Shown here piece after piece: positions 25,572 through 35,158 of a DNA stretch of 64,000 bases. Below the pieces are notes generated by a model. The model ran no database searches. It saw only the letters and a program-made list of their open reading frames with translations, and was not told the DNA's origin. Both the position numbers and the translations under genes were made by a program. Origin of the DNA: JAIBJN01 sp963839745 (lineage in GTDB: Bacteria; Actinomycetota; Thermoleophilia; Gaiellales; Gaiellaceae); assembly GCA_963839745.1 (NCBI GenBank), contig CAWIWC010000008.1:1-64000 (forward strand), written 5' to 3'. Numbering within the stretch: position 1 is the first letter of the stretch; the number at the start of each line of letters is the position of its first letter.

Positions 25572-26371
25572 GCCGGAGCACCCGATGAGTCGCGTGAGGG
25601 AGCCCTGTAACCCAGGAGGCCCGAAAGCTCCGTTGCGACCGCGACGAGACGGGGCCCCGCGGCTGCCAGGGCTTTCCCGGCACGGAACTTCGGGGCGGAG
25701 AGGTTGAGTGCGGCGATGACACGGCCGTCGAAATCGAAGACTGGAGCTGCGATACCGACCAAGCCGGGCTCGAACTCTTCGTCCACGTAGACCCAACCCT
25801 GACGCCGCTCGCGTGCAAGCCGTGCGGCGAAATCGGCGAAGCTGGTCGGCCCCTTCGGGCCGGGCGGGCGGAACTCGAGGTCGCCGAGCAGCGCGGCGAG
25901 CTCTTCCTCGCTGTGCCCGAAGAGAAGGGCGCGCCCGGCCGACGTGCAGTAGGGGTACGGGTGGCTGCGGCCGAGCCACCCGGCCGACTGCAGCGTGTGC
26001 GCTGGCGACTCCTCCATGATCGTCAGCACCTCGTGGCCGTCGAGGACCGAGAGGTAGGCGCTCTCGCCGAACTCGTCGGTCAAGAGCCGCACGAACCCCG
26101 CGGCCGCACTCCGAAGCTGGGGCTGGCCCGCGCGCGCGGCCAGCGCGAAGAACCGCCACCCAAGACGGTAGGCGCGGCTTGTCGGATCACGATCGACGAG
26201 TCCCGCCTCGGACAGCACCTCGAGCGTTCGGGAGACACGGCTGATCTCGTTTCCCGTCAGCTCGGACAAGCGCTTGACACCAAGACCACCCGAGTCAAAC
26301 GCCTCGTCCCCGCCAAGCGTCAGCAGCAGCGCCACTGCCCGGCGTATCGCTACGGCCGGCTCCCGCTCCAT
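25568..26371 (-). CDS. IclR-family transcriptional regulator
   Basis: A 267-residue IclR-type regulator. An N-terminal winged helix (VKRLSELTGNEISRVSRTLEVLSEAGLVDRD, YRLGWRFFALA) leads to the effector-binding domain (SAYLSVLDGHEVLTIMEE, SHPYPYCTSAGRALLFG, EEFEPGLVGIAAPVFDFDGRVIAALNLSAP), which binds small organic acids in characterised members. ATG at 26371. It heads the coupled hydrolase-kinase-LuxR operon and is divergent from the gamma-glutamyltransferase gene, so it probably controls both from the 200-base gap between them. Confidence 0.93.
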   Translation of the reverse strand: MEREPAVAIRRAVALLLTLGGDEAFDSGGLGVKRLSELTGNEISRVSRTLEVLSEAGLVDRDPTSRAYRLGWRFFALAARAGQPQLRSAAAGFVRLLTDEFGESAYLSVLDGHEVLTIMEESPAHTLQSAGWLGRSHPYPYCTSAGRALLFGHSEEELAALLGDLEFRPPGPKGPTSFADFAARLARERRQGWVYVDEEFEPGLVGIAAPVFDFDGRVIAALNLSAPKFRAGKALAAAGPRLVAVATELSGLLGYRAPSRDSSGAPA

Positions 26372-26402
26372 GTCGCGATGATAACGAGCTACCGAAGGAT
26401 CC

Positions 26403-26449
26403 GCAAATCAAGTTTCGTAATTCGTGCAACTCAATTTGCGATACGCAAA
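26403..26449. promoter_or_regulatory. Candidate IclR operator region
   Basis: Within the divergent IclR/gamma-glutamyltransferase promoter region, which is markedly AT-rich, there is a perfect repeat TTTGCG-ATA-CGCAAA (26435-26449). A wider pair, GCAAAT (26403-26408) and ATTTGC (26434-26439), also exists, with GTTTCGTAATTCGTGCAAC between. IclR proteins bind such palindromes as dimers or tetramers. Confidence 0.55.
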
Positions 26450-26574
26450 CGCGTGGGAAGATCGAGCCGAGCGATAGTCTCGCCGCATATGCAAGCGGCG
26501 GCGAACTACCGGCCCGGCGACGCTTGCGACGACGTCGCCGCCGAGCTTGCGCGCTACCGCATCCAGGGACGTCA

Positions 26575-28296
26575 ATGATTCGCAGCCAGATCGCGACGAG
26601 CCGGACGGAAGTGGTCTCCGAACGGGGCGTCGTCGCGTGTGGCCATATCCAGGAAGCAGAGGCCGGGGCATGGATGCTCGAGGAGGGCGGCAACGCAGTC
26701 GACGCCGTCGTTGCGGCCGCCTTCACCGGTCAAGTCGTCGAGCCGGTCAGCTGTGGGCTCGGCGGTTACGGCCACATGGCGCTCTTCGTGGCAGAAACGG
26801 GGCAGCTCGTCTCCGTCGACCACTCTGTCCGCGCGCCTACCGCAGCCAGGCCGGATATGTTCGAGGTCGATCCGAGCCGGCCGACCAGCTACTACGGGTG
26901 GCCGCGCACGGTTGACCGGCAAAACGAATGGGGAGCGATCTCGGTGGCCGTTCCGGGGGCGGTTTCCGGTCTGTGCGCCGCCCACGAACGGTGGGGGAGG
27001 CTGCCTCTCGGGCAGGTGCTCGAGCCTGCGATCGAGGCGGCCGACGCCGGCGTTCCCGTCACCTGGGATGTCGTCCTCGCCATCGTCGGGCGGCTGCAGG
27101 AAATCGAGTCGCTGCCCGCCGCCGCCCACCTGCTTCTCCGCGACGGCCGGCCACCAACGATCCCCGAAGATGGCGGCCTTCCCGACGGGACCGACGAGCG
27201 AATCGATACCTCCCGACTCGCCGAGACCCTGCGAGAGATCGGCCGCCACGGAGCCGCAGGCTTCTACCGCGGCTGGGTCGCCGAGTCGATCGAACGAGAG
27301 GTGAAGACAGGCGCCGGCATCCTCACAGCCGACGACCTCGCCGCCTATCAGCCGAAGATCGCCGTCGAGGCAGGAGCGTGGTACCGCGGCATCCGCTATT
27401 CAACGGCCAGCGATCCCGTCGGCTACGAGGCGCTGAACATCCTGGCCTGCTTCGACCTAACCGCCTATGGGCCTGAAAGCAGCGAGTACCGACATCTGAT
27501 GGCCGAGGCGATGGGCCACGCCTTCGTCGACAGCATGCGTCACTACGGCGATCCCGACATCGTCCCGAGCCCGGTCGCCGGACTTGCGAGTTCCGAGTTC
27601 GCCGCGTCCCGGGCGGCAGGCATCCGCCTCGACCGAGCTGCGCCCCGACCGATCCCGCCCGGCGATCCCTGGCCATACCAGCGGGAACTGCCCGTCGCCG
27701 CACCAGTCGCGACGAGGCCGTCTGCATCCGGTCTCTCCGGCACCAGTCAGATGGTCGCCGCGGATGCCGACGGCAACGTCGTAGCGCTCATCACCTCGCT
27801 CACTTCCGCCTTTGGCTCACTCGTCCTCGTCCCCGACGGCGGCTTCTTCCTCAACAACGCTATGCGCAACTTCGACCCGCGACCCGACCGGGCGAACTGC
27901 ATCGCCCCCGGCAAGATGCCAATCTTCGCCGTGCCCGCGATCACGGCGGAGCGAGACGGCGTCGGGTTCTTCGGAGCCGGGGGTTCCGGCGGCTACCGGA
28001 TTACGAGCGGCGTCCTTCACGCCCTCATCAATCACGTCGACTTCGGCATGCGAATCCAGCAGGCCGTCGACAGCCCACGTGTGCACTGCCAGGGCGAGGA
28101 GACGTACGTCGACAACCGCATCCCGGAAGCAGTGCAGGAGCAACTTCGTAAGCTCGGACACATCGTCGTGCAACAGGACGAGACGCCGGCACCGACCAAC
28201 TTCGCCCGCGTCAGCGCTGTCGCACGCGATCCCGCAACGGGCGAACTTTCCGCCGGGTCGAGTCCGCCATGGAACACAGCAGCCGCAGGCATCTGA
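26575..28296 (+). CDS. Gamma-glutamyltransferase family protein
   Basis: A 573-residue member of the Ntn-hydrolase GGT family, normally synthesised as a precursor that cleaves itself before a Thr nucleophile. Family marks are EAGAWMLEEGGNAVDAVVAA, SCGLGGYGHMAL, the candidate nucleophile Thr390 in LSGTSQMVAADADGNVVAL, and FFGAGGSGGYRI and HCQGEETYVD near the end. There is no signal peptide, so it would be cytosolic, unlike classical GGT; actinobacterial cytosolic homologues include cephalosporin-acylase-like and catabolic enzymes. The ATG at 26575 follows AGGGAC. It is divergent from the IclR operon and probably under its control. Confidence 0.9.
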   Translation: MIRSQIATSRTEVVSERGVVACGHIQEAEAGAWMLEEGGNAVDAVVAAAFTGQVVEPVSCGLGGYGHMALFVAETGQLVSVDHSVRAPTAARPDMFEVDPSRPTSYYGWPRTVDRQNEWGAISVAVPGAVSGLCAAHERWGRLPLGQVLEPAIEAADAGVPVTWDVVLAIVGRLQEIESLPAAAHLLLRDGRPPTIPEDGGLPDGTDERIDTSRLAETLREIGRHGAAGFYRGWVAESIEREVKTGAGILTADDLAAYQPKIAVEAGAWYRGIRYSTASDPVGYEALNILACFDLTAYGPESSEYRHLMAEAMGHAFVDSMRHYGDPDIVPSPVAGLASSEFAASRAAGIRLDRAAPRPIPPGDPWPYQRELPVAAPVATRPSASGLSGTSQMVAADADGNVVALITSLTSAFGSLVLVPDGGFFLNNAMRNFDPRPDRANCIAPGKMPIFAVPAITAERDGVGFFGAGGSGGYRITSGVLHALINHVDFGMRIQQAVDSPRVHCQGEETYVDNRIPEAVQEQLRKLGHIVVQQDETPAPTNFARVSAVARDPATGELSAGSSPPWNTAAAGI

Positions 28297-28582
28297 GGCG
28301 TGCACAGTGATGATCCGCGGACTTGACAGATCGCCGCCGAAGACACGGCCGATGGCCCCGGGAGTCATGGGGAATCGGCGGAGAAGTGTTGCTGGTGACG
28401 TAGACGTTGCGCCGCGTCGAGCGCGACGTCCCCAGCACTCTCCGTTTCCGTTCCACCGAGGAAGGTGGGTAGACGTGCGCCGAGCCGCTCGGTTCAGCGT
28501 CCAGGACAGGTCGGCGGTGGGGCCGACGATCCTGCGGCACGGGCCGGTCGTTCGGCTCCGCGTCGTTATCGTGAAGGAGACG
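28297..28582. other. Intergenic region, no gene seen
   Basis: Between the convergent gamma-glutamyltransferase and GyrI-like genes. Short open frames exist on both strands but none shows a family motif, a ribosome site or consistent codon bias. No clear terminator hairpin with a T-run was seen. Confidence 0.4.
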
Positions 28583-29080
28583 TCACTTGATCGGCTGCAC
28601 CAGCTGCGTGCGCCACTCCGAAGGCGCGGGCCAGGCCGATGGGTCTGGCTCCAGGCCGGGGTCGATCCACGTGTAAACCTCCCAAGCGGCGCCATCCGCC
28701 TCGCGTTCATGCCCTTTCAGCCAGGCGTCGAGGCGGGCGTACGCGTCCCCAAGTCCATCGTGTGATCCGAGGTGCCACGTGGTGACGGCGGCTCCCCCCG
28801 GTAGCTCTCCGGCCGCGACCTGCCCTTCGCCGGACGAGGCCTCGACAACGGGCACGCCCACCTCGAGATCCGTCTCCGTCTCGCCGAAGGTGTGATAGCG
28901 GACGAATGGAGGACCCGCGGGCTCCACGCCGCGTCGCTGGATGGAGCCCCAAAGCTCGCGCAAGCTCTCGCCCTGAGCCTCGCTCAAGTGAGCGAGCTCG
29001 ACGGTACGCCTGATACTCAAAACGGGCTGCGGTTCACGCTCCTCGACGACCAGAGTTTGGGGAGTCTGACCTGGGTCCAT
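28583..29080 (-). CDS. GyrI-like small-molecule-binding domain protein
   Basis: A 165-residue protein with only the GyrI/SOUL-like effector-binding domain: VEEREPQPVLSIRRTVELAHLSEAQGESLRELWGSI, GPPFVRYHTFGETETDLEVGVPV, and PGGAAVTTWHLGSHDGLGDAYARL. In AraC and MerR regulators this domain binds hydrophobic drugs; alone it often acts as a drug-binding buffer or hydrolase. The ATG at 29080 has GGAAGGAG upstream. It has no DNA-binding part. Confidence 0.85.
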   Translation of the reverse strand: MDPGQTPQTLVVEEREPQPVLSIRRTVELAHLSEAQGESLRELWGSIQRRGVEPAGPPFVRYHTFGETETDLEVGVPVVEASSGEGQVAAGELPGGAAVTTWHLGSHDGLGDAYARLDAWLKGHEREADGAAWEVYTWIDPGLEPDPSAWPAPSEWRTQLVQPIK

Positions 29081-29167
29081 CAAGTTTCTCCTTCCTCAAC
29101 TCGCGGCGAAACCGCACGTTTTTTCTCCCTTTCGTAGCAGTCGCACCCCGCTCTCCCGGATGGCCGG

Positions 29168-29632
29168 TTACTCGAGACGGTGCCCACCGATGTCGTAGGG
29201 GAAGTTCACGGTCTCGTCGGCGCCGGGGTTCGGGCGCCAGCCGCCCGAGAAGCTGCCGTCCTCGCGCCACGAGCCGGTGAAGGTCGCGTCCAATGGACCG
29301 TACGACACGGTGATGGTTACCGCGTCGCCCGCGACCTCCCACCTGTAGGGCAGCGGGGCGGGTGACATGTTCGAGAACACGGTCGACGGAAAGGCCTCGG
29401 TCTCGGGGTCGTAGCCGATCAGTTCCAAGCTTTCGATCTCGAGTCCCATGAAGTCCAGCTGCATGTGCTGCTCCAAGAAGAAGCCACCCGGCAGCCAGCG
29501 AAACGTCGTCTCACCCTTGATGTTCTTCTGGTCGGAGCCGACCAGGTTGCCTTCCATGCTCCAGCGGCCGACCAGGCGGTCGAGCCGCCTCAGCGCGAGG
29601 TCTGGCTGAGGTGTGGTCGGGTCTTCGGCCAT
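29168..29632 (-). CDS. DUF1579-like protein
   Basis: A 154-residue lipocalin-like beta-barrel protein: LDRLVGRWSMEGNLVG, KGETTFRWLPGGFFLEQHMQLDFMG, IGYDPETEAFPSTVFSNMSP, and TVSYGPLDATFTGSWREDGSFSGGWRPNPG. The G-x-W and RWLxGGxFL motifs mark the DUF1579/THAP4-like family, whose members probably bind a hydrophobic ligand or haem. The start has a perfect AAGGAGG. The dispersed element copy B2 lies 141 bases upstream, same orientation, so this gene is a candidate for its control. Confidence 0.8.
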   Translation of the reverse strand: MAEDPTTPQPDLALRRLDRLVGRWSMEGNLVGSDQKNIKGETTFRWLPGGFFLEQHMQLDFMGLEIESLELIGYDPETEAFPSTVFSNMSPAPLPYRWEVAGDAVTITVSYGPLDATFTGSWREDGSFSGGWRPNPGADETVNFPYDIGGHRLE

Positions 29633-29734
29633 GAGGTTCCTCCTTAGGTTCGCGTCAAAGTGGCCCCGGGGCCTCGCCCGCGTAATCGCGCGCGGGCAGA
29701 CGGTTCGGACCGCGGGGGGTGGTGCGCACGGCAC

Positions 29735-29826
29735 GACTCTGCCTCCGGCCGAGCCGGTTCGCGTCGGAGGTGACCCCAAGCGCGCCCCTAATGTTCTTCC
29801 GCGGCCCGATGGTCGGGCGGGAGTGA
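29735..29826 (-). repeat. Dispersed upstream element, copy B2
   Basis: On the minus strand it begins right after the stop codon of the second giant LuxR gene: CGCCCGACCATCGGGCCGCG, core TTAGGGGCGCGCTTGGGGT (29774-29792), then CACCTCCGACGCGAACCGG and a stretch through GGAGGCAGAGTCGTG. It is nearly the same as the copies at 37.8 kb (minus) and 38.1 kb (plus). Confidence 0.8.
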
Positions 29827-32725
29827 CTAGGTGGGAGCGGGCGTCGGGCTTGGTGCGGGAGTCAGGAGGGCCGGGTCGAGTTGCGCGCGGGAGCTGATCT
29901 CGAGCTTGCGATAGGCGTTGCTTAGGTGCACCTCGACCGTCTTGATCGTGACGAAGAGCGTTTGCGCGATCTCCTTGTTGCTCATGCCGTCGGCCGCGAG
30001 CTGGGCTACGCGCCGCTCGCTCGCGGTGAGTGCGTCGAGCCCCGTCTGGAGGATCTTTCGCGGTCTCGCGCCGGTGGCGGCGATCTCCTCGTTCGCCCGC
30101 CTGGCGAGCCCGAGTGCGCCGACCCTTCCCGCCAGGTCGACGCCCTCCCGGAGGCGCTCGCGTGCCTCGGTGCGCTGGTTGGCGCGGCGGAGCGCTGCGC
30201 CGAGGTCGACGAGGGCGTGCGCGTGCTCGAGCCGAGCTTCCGAGCCTGCGAGCAGCTCGACCGCCTCCCGCAGCAGCGCGATTCCTGCCTCGCCACCCTC
30301 GACGAGACCGAGCACGCGCAGGGAGGCGCCGATGGCGTACGGGTCACCCCAGCGTCGAGCGAGGGCGAGCTCTTCCTCGGCGAGCGCACCGCGCTTCCTC
30401 GTTCCGGTCGAGCAGTCGAAGGCCTTCGGCGGCCCAGCTACGCCAGGGCAAGTCGCTTGGGTTGTCGAACGCGACCAGCCGAGCGGTCTCGCCGACCTGC
30501 AGCAGCTCTTCGACTCCCCGCTCGGGGCTTCCCGTCTCGATGCGCACAAGGGCGCGGTAGAGCCGAAACCAGACGAGGTGGAGCTGATCGAGCGGGAGCT
30601 GCTCGGGGAAGTCACCTTCGTCGATCACTCGCCCTGCTTCGTCCGCGTCGCCCTGCTCCAGGAGCGCATGCGCCAGAAACCCGATGCTGTTTGGCCAGGC
30701 GACGCGCATGCCGTGCGCGACGCTGAGATCGAGCGCCTCCCGCAGATCCGCGACCGCGGCGCGAAGATCGCCACGATGCGTCTGGCAGTTGCCGCGCCAC
30801 ATCAACATGAACGCGAGGTTGAAGATGTCACCGCCCTTGCGGGCCTGAGCGACCGCCTGATCGAGGATGGGAACCGGTTCGTCCAGCAATCCGGCCCGGA
30901 ATAAGGTCACGACCGCGTAAAAGAACGCGATCGAGCCGCTCGCCAACAGGTTGCCGGGCGCGAGCGACCGCCGGGCAAGCTCGATCGCGTGCTCGCGGTG
31001 CAGCCCCAGCCGGGACTCGTGTTGCGCCATCGTCGCGAGCAGGATCTCGCTGCCGCGGCCGCCGTGGAGTGCATCCAGGTCGAGCTTGGCGATCCGCACC
31101 TCGGCGATCGGATAGGTCTGTGGGTGCCACCACGCCGAGTTGATCAGCTCCGCCAGAAGCTGCTCGTGGAGGTCCGGATCTCGGGCCCGGTCGACCTCGT
31201 CGAGCGCCTGCTCGAAGACCGCAACGGCATCTCCGATCCGGTTCGTGAAGTAGAGCGCGCGGCCCAGCTCGAGCGCGACCTCGCCGCGGCGTGCCGGGTC
31301 GGTGAGGAGCTCGAGACCGGCGCCCAGGTGGTCGGCCGCGGCCGGGCCGTTCGTCCGCCGTTCCGCAAAGCCGAGCTCGACGAGCACCTCTGCCCGGGCA
31401 GCCGGCTCGATCTGCTCGTCGAGCGCGCGGGTCAGATATCCGACCGCGACCTCGGCCGCGCCCTGGGCGAGCGAGCGCTCAGCCGCTTGGCGAAGCGTCG
31501 AGACCACGAACGCGTTGGCCTGCGGGGCGACGCGGAGGAGGTGCCCCGCCGCACTCTCCGCCGGGGCGCCGGCCTGGAGCAGGAGTTCAGCGGCCAAGCG
31601 GTGGCGCCGCATCCCTTCGACGACATCGAGCGTCTCGTAGACGGCGCTGCGGACGACCGGGTGGAAGAACTCGAGCGGATCCTCGCGCCGAAGGAGGTCG
31701 AGCCGAACGAGGGCGGCGGCCGCCGGACCAAGCTCGCTCGCTTTCACGCCGGCGAGCGCGGCCGCGTGGCGCAGCTCGCTCCCGTCGCCGAGGATCGAGG
31801 CGGCACGGAGGAGGGCAAGCGCCTCCGGCGGCAGGCGAGCGAGGCGAAGTGCGACGGCGCGAGAGACGCCCTCTGCTCCGATTTCGAGCAGACGGGGCGC
31901 TTGCTCGGCGGTCGGGCTGATTCCCTCTCGCGCAACCTCGTCGAGCACCGCCCTCACGAAGAGCGGATTGCCGCCCGTCGCCGCTTCGAGCGCAGCGGAG
32001 AAGGCTTCGTCCGGCTCCAGACCGTGCAGCTCCCGCGCGAGCACGGCGATCGAGGCGCGGCCAAGGGGTTCGGGACGAATCGCGGCGGCCTCCGGAGCGG
32101 CGATCAACTCCGCGACGAGCGTGGGATCGCGGCCCTCTCCCTCCGGCGGCCGTGCTGCGGCGACGACGAGCAGCGGCACTCCCTCGAGCCTCCGCGTCAG
32201 GTAGAGAAGCCAGCGCAGGGAGAGCGTGTCCGCCCAGTGCAGGTCGTCGATCGCGAGCAGCGTCGGCTGCTGCAAGGCCGCGTTGGCGGCGAGCCAGTAG
32301 AGGCCGTGGAGGATCGCGAAGGAGCCCTCTGCAGGCACCTCCTGTGAGGCCTCCTGTGAAGGGGCGAACCGTGAGGCACCGATGAGAGGTTCGATGAGCG
32401 CGGCGGGCCCCGAGAGCAGCTCCTGGCGGAGATCCGGAGCCGCGGACGCGAGCAGCGGCTCGAACAGCTGACGGACAATCCCGTACGCAAACCCGCCCTC
32501 GAACTCGCCGCCGCGAGCGGCCAGCACCCGCATCCCCGCCCCGCCGGCAATCGCGCGCGCCTCGGCAAGCAGGCAGGTCTTGCCGATGCCGGCGCTCCCC
32601 TCGATGACGACGAACCGCCCACCGCCGCTCTGCGCCGCCTCGGCCAGTGTCTCGAGTGCCGCGACCTGGGTCTCGCGCTCCAGGAGCAACGGGCCGCCCG
32701 AAGGAAGCACACTCGCCGGCGCCAT
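29827..32725 (-). pseudogene. Giant ATPase-LuxR regulator, copy 2, with one frameshift
   Basis: Two frames together give about 965 residues closely similar to the gene at 20999-23926. The first (from ATG 32725) has Walker A GSAGIGKT and Walker B LLAIDDLHWAD and the helical-repeat region. The second carries the LuxR helix-turn-helix (LTASERRVAQLAADGMSNKEIAQTL). The break is a single extra base near 30391-30393: GAAGCG-CGGTGC here against GAAGCG-GGTGC in the paralogue. If the shift is real, the regulator loses its DNA-binding domain; if it is a sequencing error, the gene is intact. Unlike copy 1 it is not coupled to a kinase. Confidence 0.88.
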
Positions 32726-32759
32726 CACGACCAATCCGTAGAAGGCTCTGAACTGACAG

Positions 32760-32847
32760 TTTAGGGGCGAGGTTGGGGTTCGCCCCGACGCGAGGCGTGC
32801 CCAGCCGAGTCCAGACTCTACGACGAGATGATCGCTGGCCGCAGTCT
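32760..32847 (+). repeat. Dispersed upstream element, copy A2
   Basis: Core TTAGGGGCGAGGTTGGGGT (32761-32779), then TCGCCCCGACGCGAGGCG and, further on, CTACGACGAGATGATCGCTG, as in copy A1. It lies 119 bases before the start of the MMPL transporter gene, in the same orientation, and just behind the divergent start of the second LuxR gene. Confidence 0.75.
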
Positions 32848-32898
32848 CGCCGCACCTCGCTCAACCGATGTCGGCGACTCCGTAGGCGGAGCCGGATC

Positions 32899-35142
32899 AT
32901 GAGGCTCTCGACCGGACCGCTCGCCGCCTCCAGCGCACGCCATCCCTGGCCGGTCGTCGGTGCGTGGGTCACCGTCGCCATCCTCGCGATCATCGCGATC
33001 GCGATGTTCCTCAGCCTTACGACGGAGGGCGCTCCGACGAACGATCCTGAGTCGCAGCGCGCTGATGAGGTTCGGCTGGCGGCGTTCCCGCCGCGTCCCG
33101 GGACGGCGGTGACAGATGTCGTGATCATCCGCTCGGACGTGTACGAGGTGGACTCGGCGCGGTTCGAGGCGTTCGTGCGCGACTTCGTCGACGACGCCGA
33201 AATCACGGCGCTCGGCCGCGCTCGCACGTACCTCGACGACTCGGACGGCGGGCTCGTCTCAGAGGATCGCCACGCGACGATGATTCCGGTCGCACTCGAA
33301 GACGACGACGATGAGACAGAGAAGCTGGTCGAGAAAGTGGAGGCGCTCGCGGTTGGCGCGTTCGTCGTCTCGGTAACGGGGCAGGAGACGCTCGACCACG
33401 ACTTCGACCTGCTCTCGCAAGAGGACCTGGAGAACGGGGAGCTCAAGTTCGGGTTGCCCGCGGCGCTGATCGTCCTGCTGCTCGTTTTCGGCGCGGTAGT
33501 CGCCGGGCTCGTGCCACTGCTGATGGCAATGGTCTCGATCGTCGTCGCGCTCGGGCTGACGGCGCTCCTCTCACAGCAGTTCGAGCTCTCGGTGTTCGTC
33601 GTGAACATGCTGACGGGGATGGGGCTCGCGCTCGGGATCGACTACTCGCTCTTCGTCGTCTCGCGGTATCGCGAGGAGCGGGGACGGGAGAAGGGCGAGC
33701 TCACCGCGATCGAGGCGGCGGGGGCGACCGCGAGCCGGGCGGTGCTCTTCTCGGGCAGCGTGTTCGTCATTGCCATGTTCGGGATGCTGCTCGTGCCGAA
33801 CTCGATCATGCGCAGCCTTGCGGTCGGGGCAATCCTGGTCGGGATCGTCTCGGTGGTCGCGGCCCTGACGCTGCTTCCGGCCGTGCTCGGCCTGCTCGGG
33901 GACAAGGTCAACGCGCTCCGTATCCCGGTTGTGGGACGCGGGTCCCTGCAGACCTCCAACTCGGAGGGTCGCTTCTGGGGCGCGATCGTTCGCCGTGTCC
34001 TGCGCCGTCCGGGGTTGAGCCTGGCCCTCTCGGTGGGTCTGCTCCTGGCGCTCGCCCTGCCCGTGTTCCGGATTGACACCGGCACGAGCGGCGTCTCCGT
34101 GCTGCCCGACCGCTTCGCCTCCAAGCAGGGCTACCTCGCGCTCGAGCGCGCCTTCCCCGGCACGACCACCGATCCCGCCGAGATCGTCGTCTCGAACGCC
34201 TCCGCCACCGGCGTCCCGGCGGCACTTGTACAGCTGCGGCGGAGCCTCGCGGCCGATCCACGCTTCGGCGAGGGCGAGCTCGTTCGTTCCGCCGACGGCG
34301 AGGTCGCGCTCCTCTCCGTCCCCATCGCCGGCGACCCCTCCTCGACGCAGGCAACCGACGCCGTGCGCGACCTTCGCTCGGAGCTCATCCCGGAAAGGTT
34401 CGCCGGCACCGACGCGGAGGTGCTCGTCGGCGGGCAGAGCTCGGAGAACATCGACTACTTCGACTCCGTGATCGACCCTGCCCCATGGGTGATCGCCTTC
34501 GTGCTCCTCCTCACCTTCGTGCTGTTGACCGTCGTCTTCCGCTCGGTCGTGGTCGCGGGGACGGCTGTCGGTCTCAACCTGCTCTCCGTCGGCGCCGCCT
34601 ATGGGCTGCTCGTGCTCGTCTTCCAGGAAGGCGTCGGCGCCGACCTGCTCGGCTTCCAGCAGACGGACGCGATCGAAGCCTGGGTGCCGCTCTTCCTCTT
34701 CTCCGTGCTGTTCGGCCTCTCGATGGACTACCAGGTGTTCCTGCTCAGTCGGATCAGAGAGCGTTACGACCAGTCGGGGGACACGACCGACGCGGTCACC
34801 TTCGGCGTCGGCTCGACCGCGCGCATCATCACCGGCGCCGCGCTGATCATCGTCGCCGTCTTCTCCGGCTTCGCCCGCGGCGACCTGATCATGTTCCAGC
34901 AGATGGGCTTCGGCGTCGCGATCGCACTCCTGATCGACGCCACGATCATCCGCTCCGTGCTCCTCCCGAGCGCGATGAAGCTGCTCGGCGACCGGAACTG
35001 GTACCTGCCGCGCCGGCTCGAATGGCTTCCGCGGCTCCAGCTCGAGGGAGCGGGCTCAACCGGCGCCGCCGCGCGCGAGTCCTCGAGCAGCGGATCCAGC
35101 TCGACTTCGCCTGCTTCGCGTTCGACGGGCTCGACCGAGTGA
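32899..35142 (+). CDS. MMPL/RND-family membrane transporter
   Basis: A 747-residue protein with the MMPL layout: a first helix (WPVVGAWVTVAILAIIAIAMFLSL), an extracytoplasmic domain, then a block of five to six helices (about 190-350) holding GMGLALGIDYSLFVVSRYREE. The second half repeats this: helix, soluble domain, and a block with FGLSMDYQVFLLSRIRERY. The paired GxDY motifs carry the Asp-Tyr proton-relay residues. MMPL proteins export lipids, siderophores or drugs. The C-terminal 40 residues are Ser/Thr-rich and low complexity. ATG at 32899; the TTG start of the flavin oxidase follows 16 bases after the stop. Confidence 0.95.
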   Translation: MRLSTGPLAASSARHPWPVVGAWVTVAILAIIAIAMFLSLTTEGAPTNDPESQRADEVRLAAFPPRPGTAVTDVVIIRSDVYEVDSARFEAFVRDFVDDAEITALGRARTYLDDSDGGLVSEDRHATMIPVALEDDDDETEKLVEKVEALAVGAFVVSVTGQETLDHDFDLLSQEDLENGELKFGLPAALIVLLLVFGAVVAGLVPLLMAMVSIVVALGLTALLSQQFELSVFVVNMLTGMGLALGIDYSLFVVSRYREERGREKGELTAIEAAGATASRAVLFSGSVFVIAMFGMLLVPNSIMRSLAVGAILVGIVSVVAALTLLPAVLGLLGDKVNALRIPVVGRGSLQTSNSEGRFWGAIVRRVLRRPGLSLALSVGLLLALALPVFRIDTGTSGVSVLPDRFASKQGYLALERAFPGTTTDPAEIVVSNASATGVPAALVQLRRSLAADPRFGEGELVRSADGEVALLSVPIAGDPSSTQATDAVRDLRSELIPERFAGTDAEVLVGGQSSENIDYFDSVIDPAPWVIAFVLLLTFVLLTVVFRSVVVAGTAVGLNLLSVGAAYGLLVLVFQEGVGADLLGFQQTDAIEAWVPLFLFSVLFGLSMDYQVFLLSRIRERYDQSGDTTDAVTFGVGSTARIITGAALIIVAVFSGFARGDLIMFQQMGFGVAIALLIDATIIRSVLLPSAMKLLGDRNWYLPRRLEWLPRLQLEGAGSTGAAARESSSSGSSSTSPASRSTGSTE

Positions 35143-35158
35143 TCGGAGAGCTCGAGCG

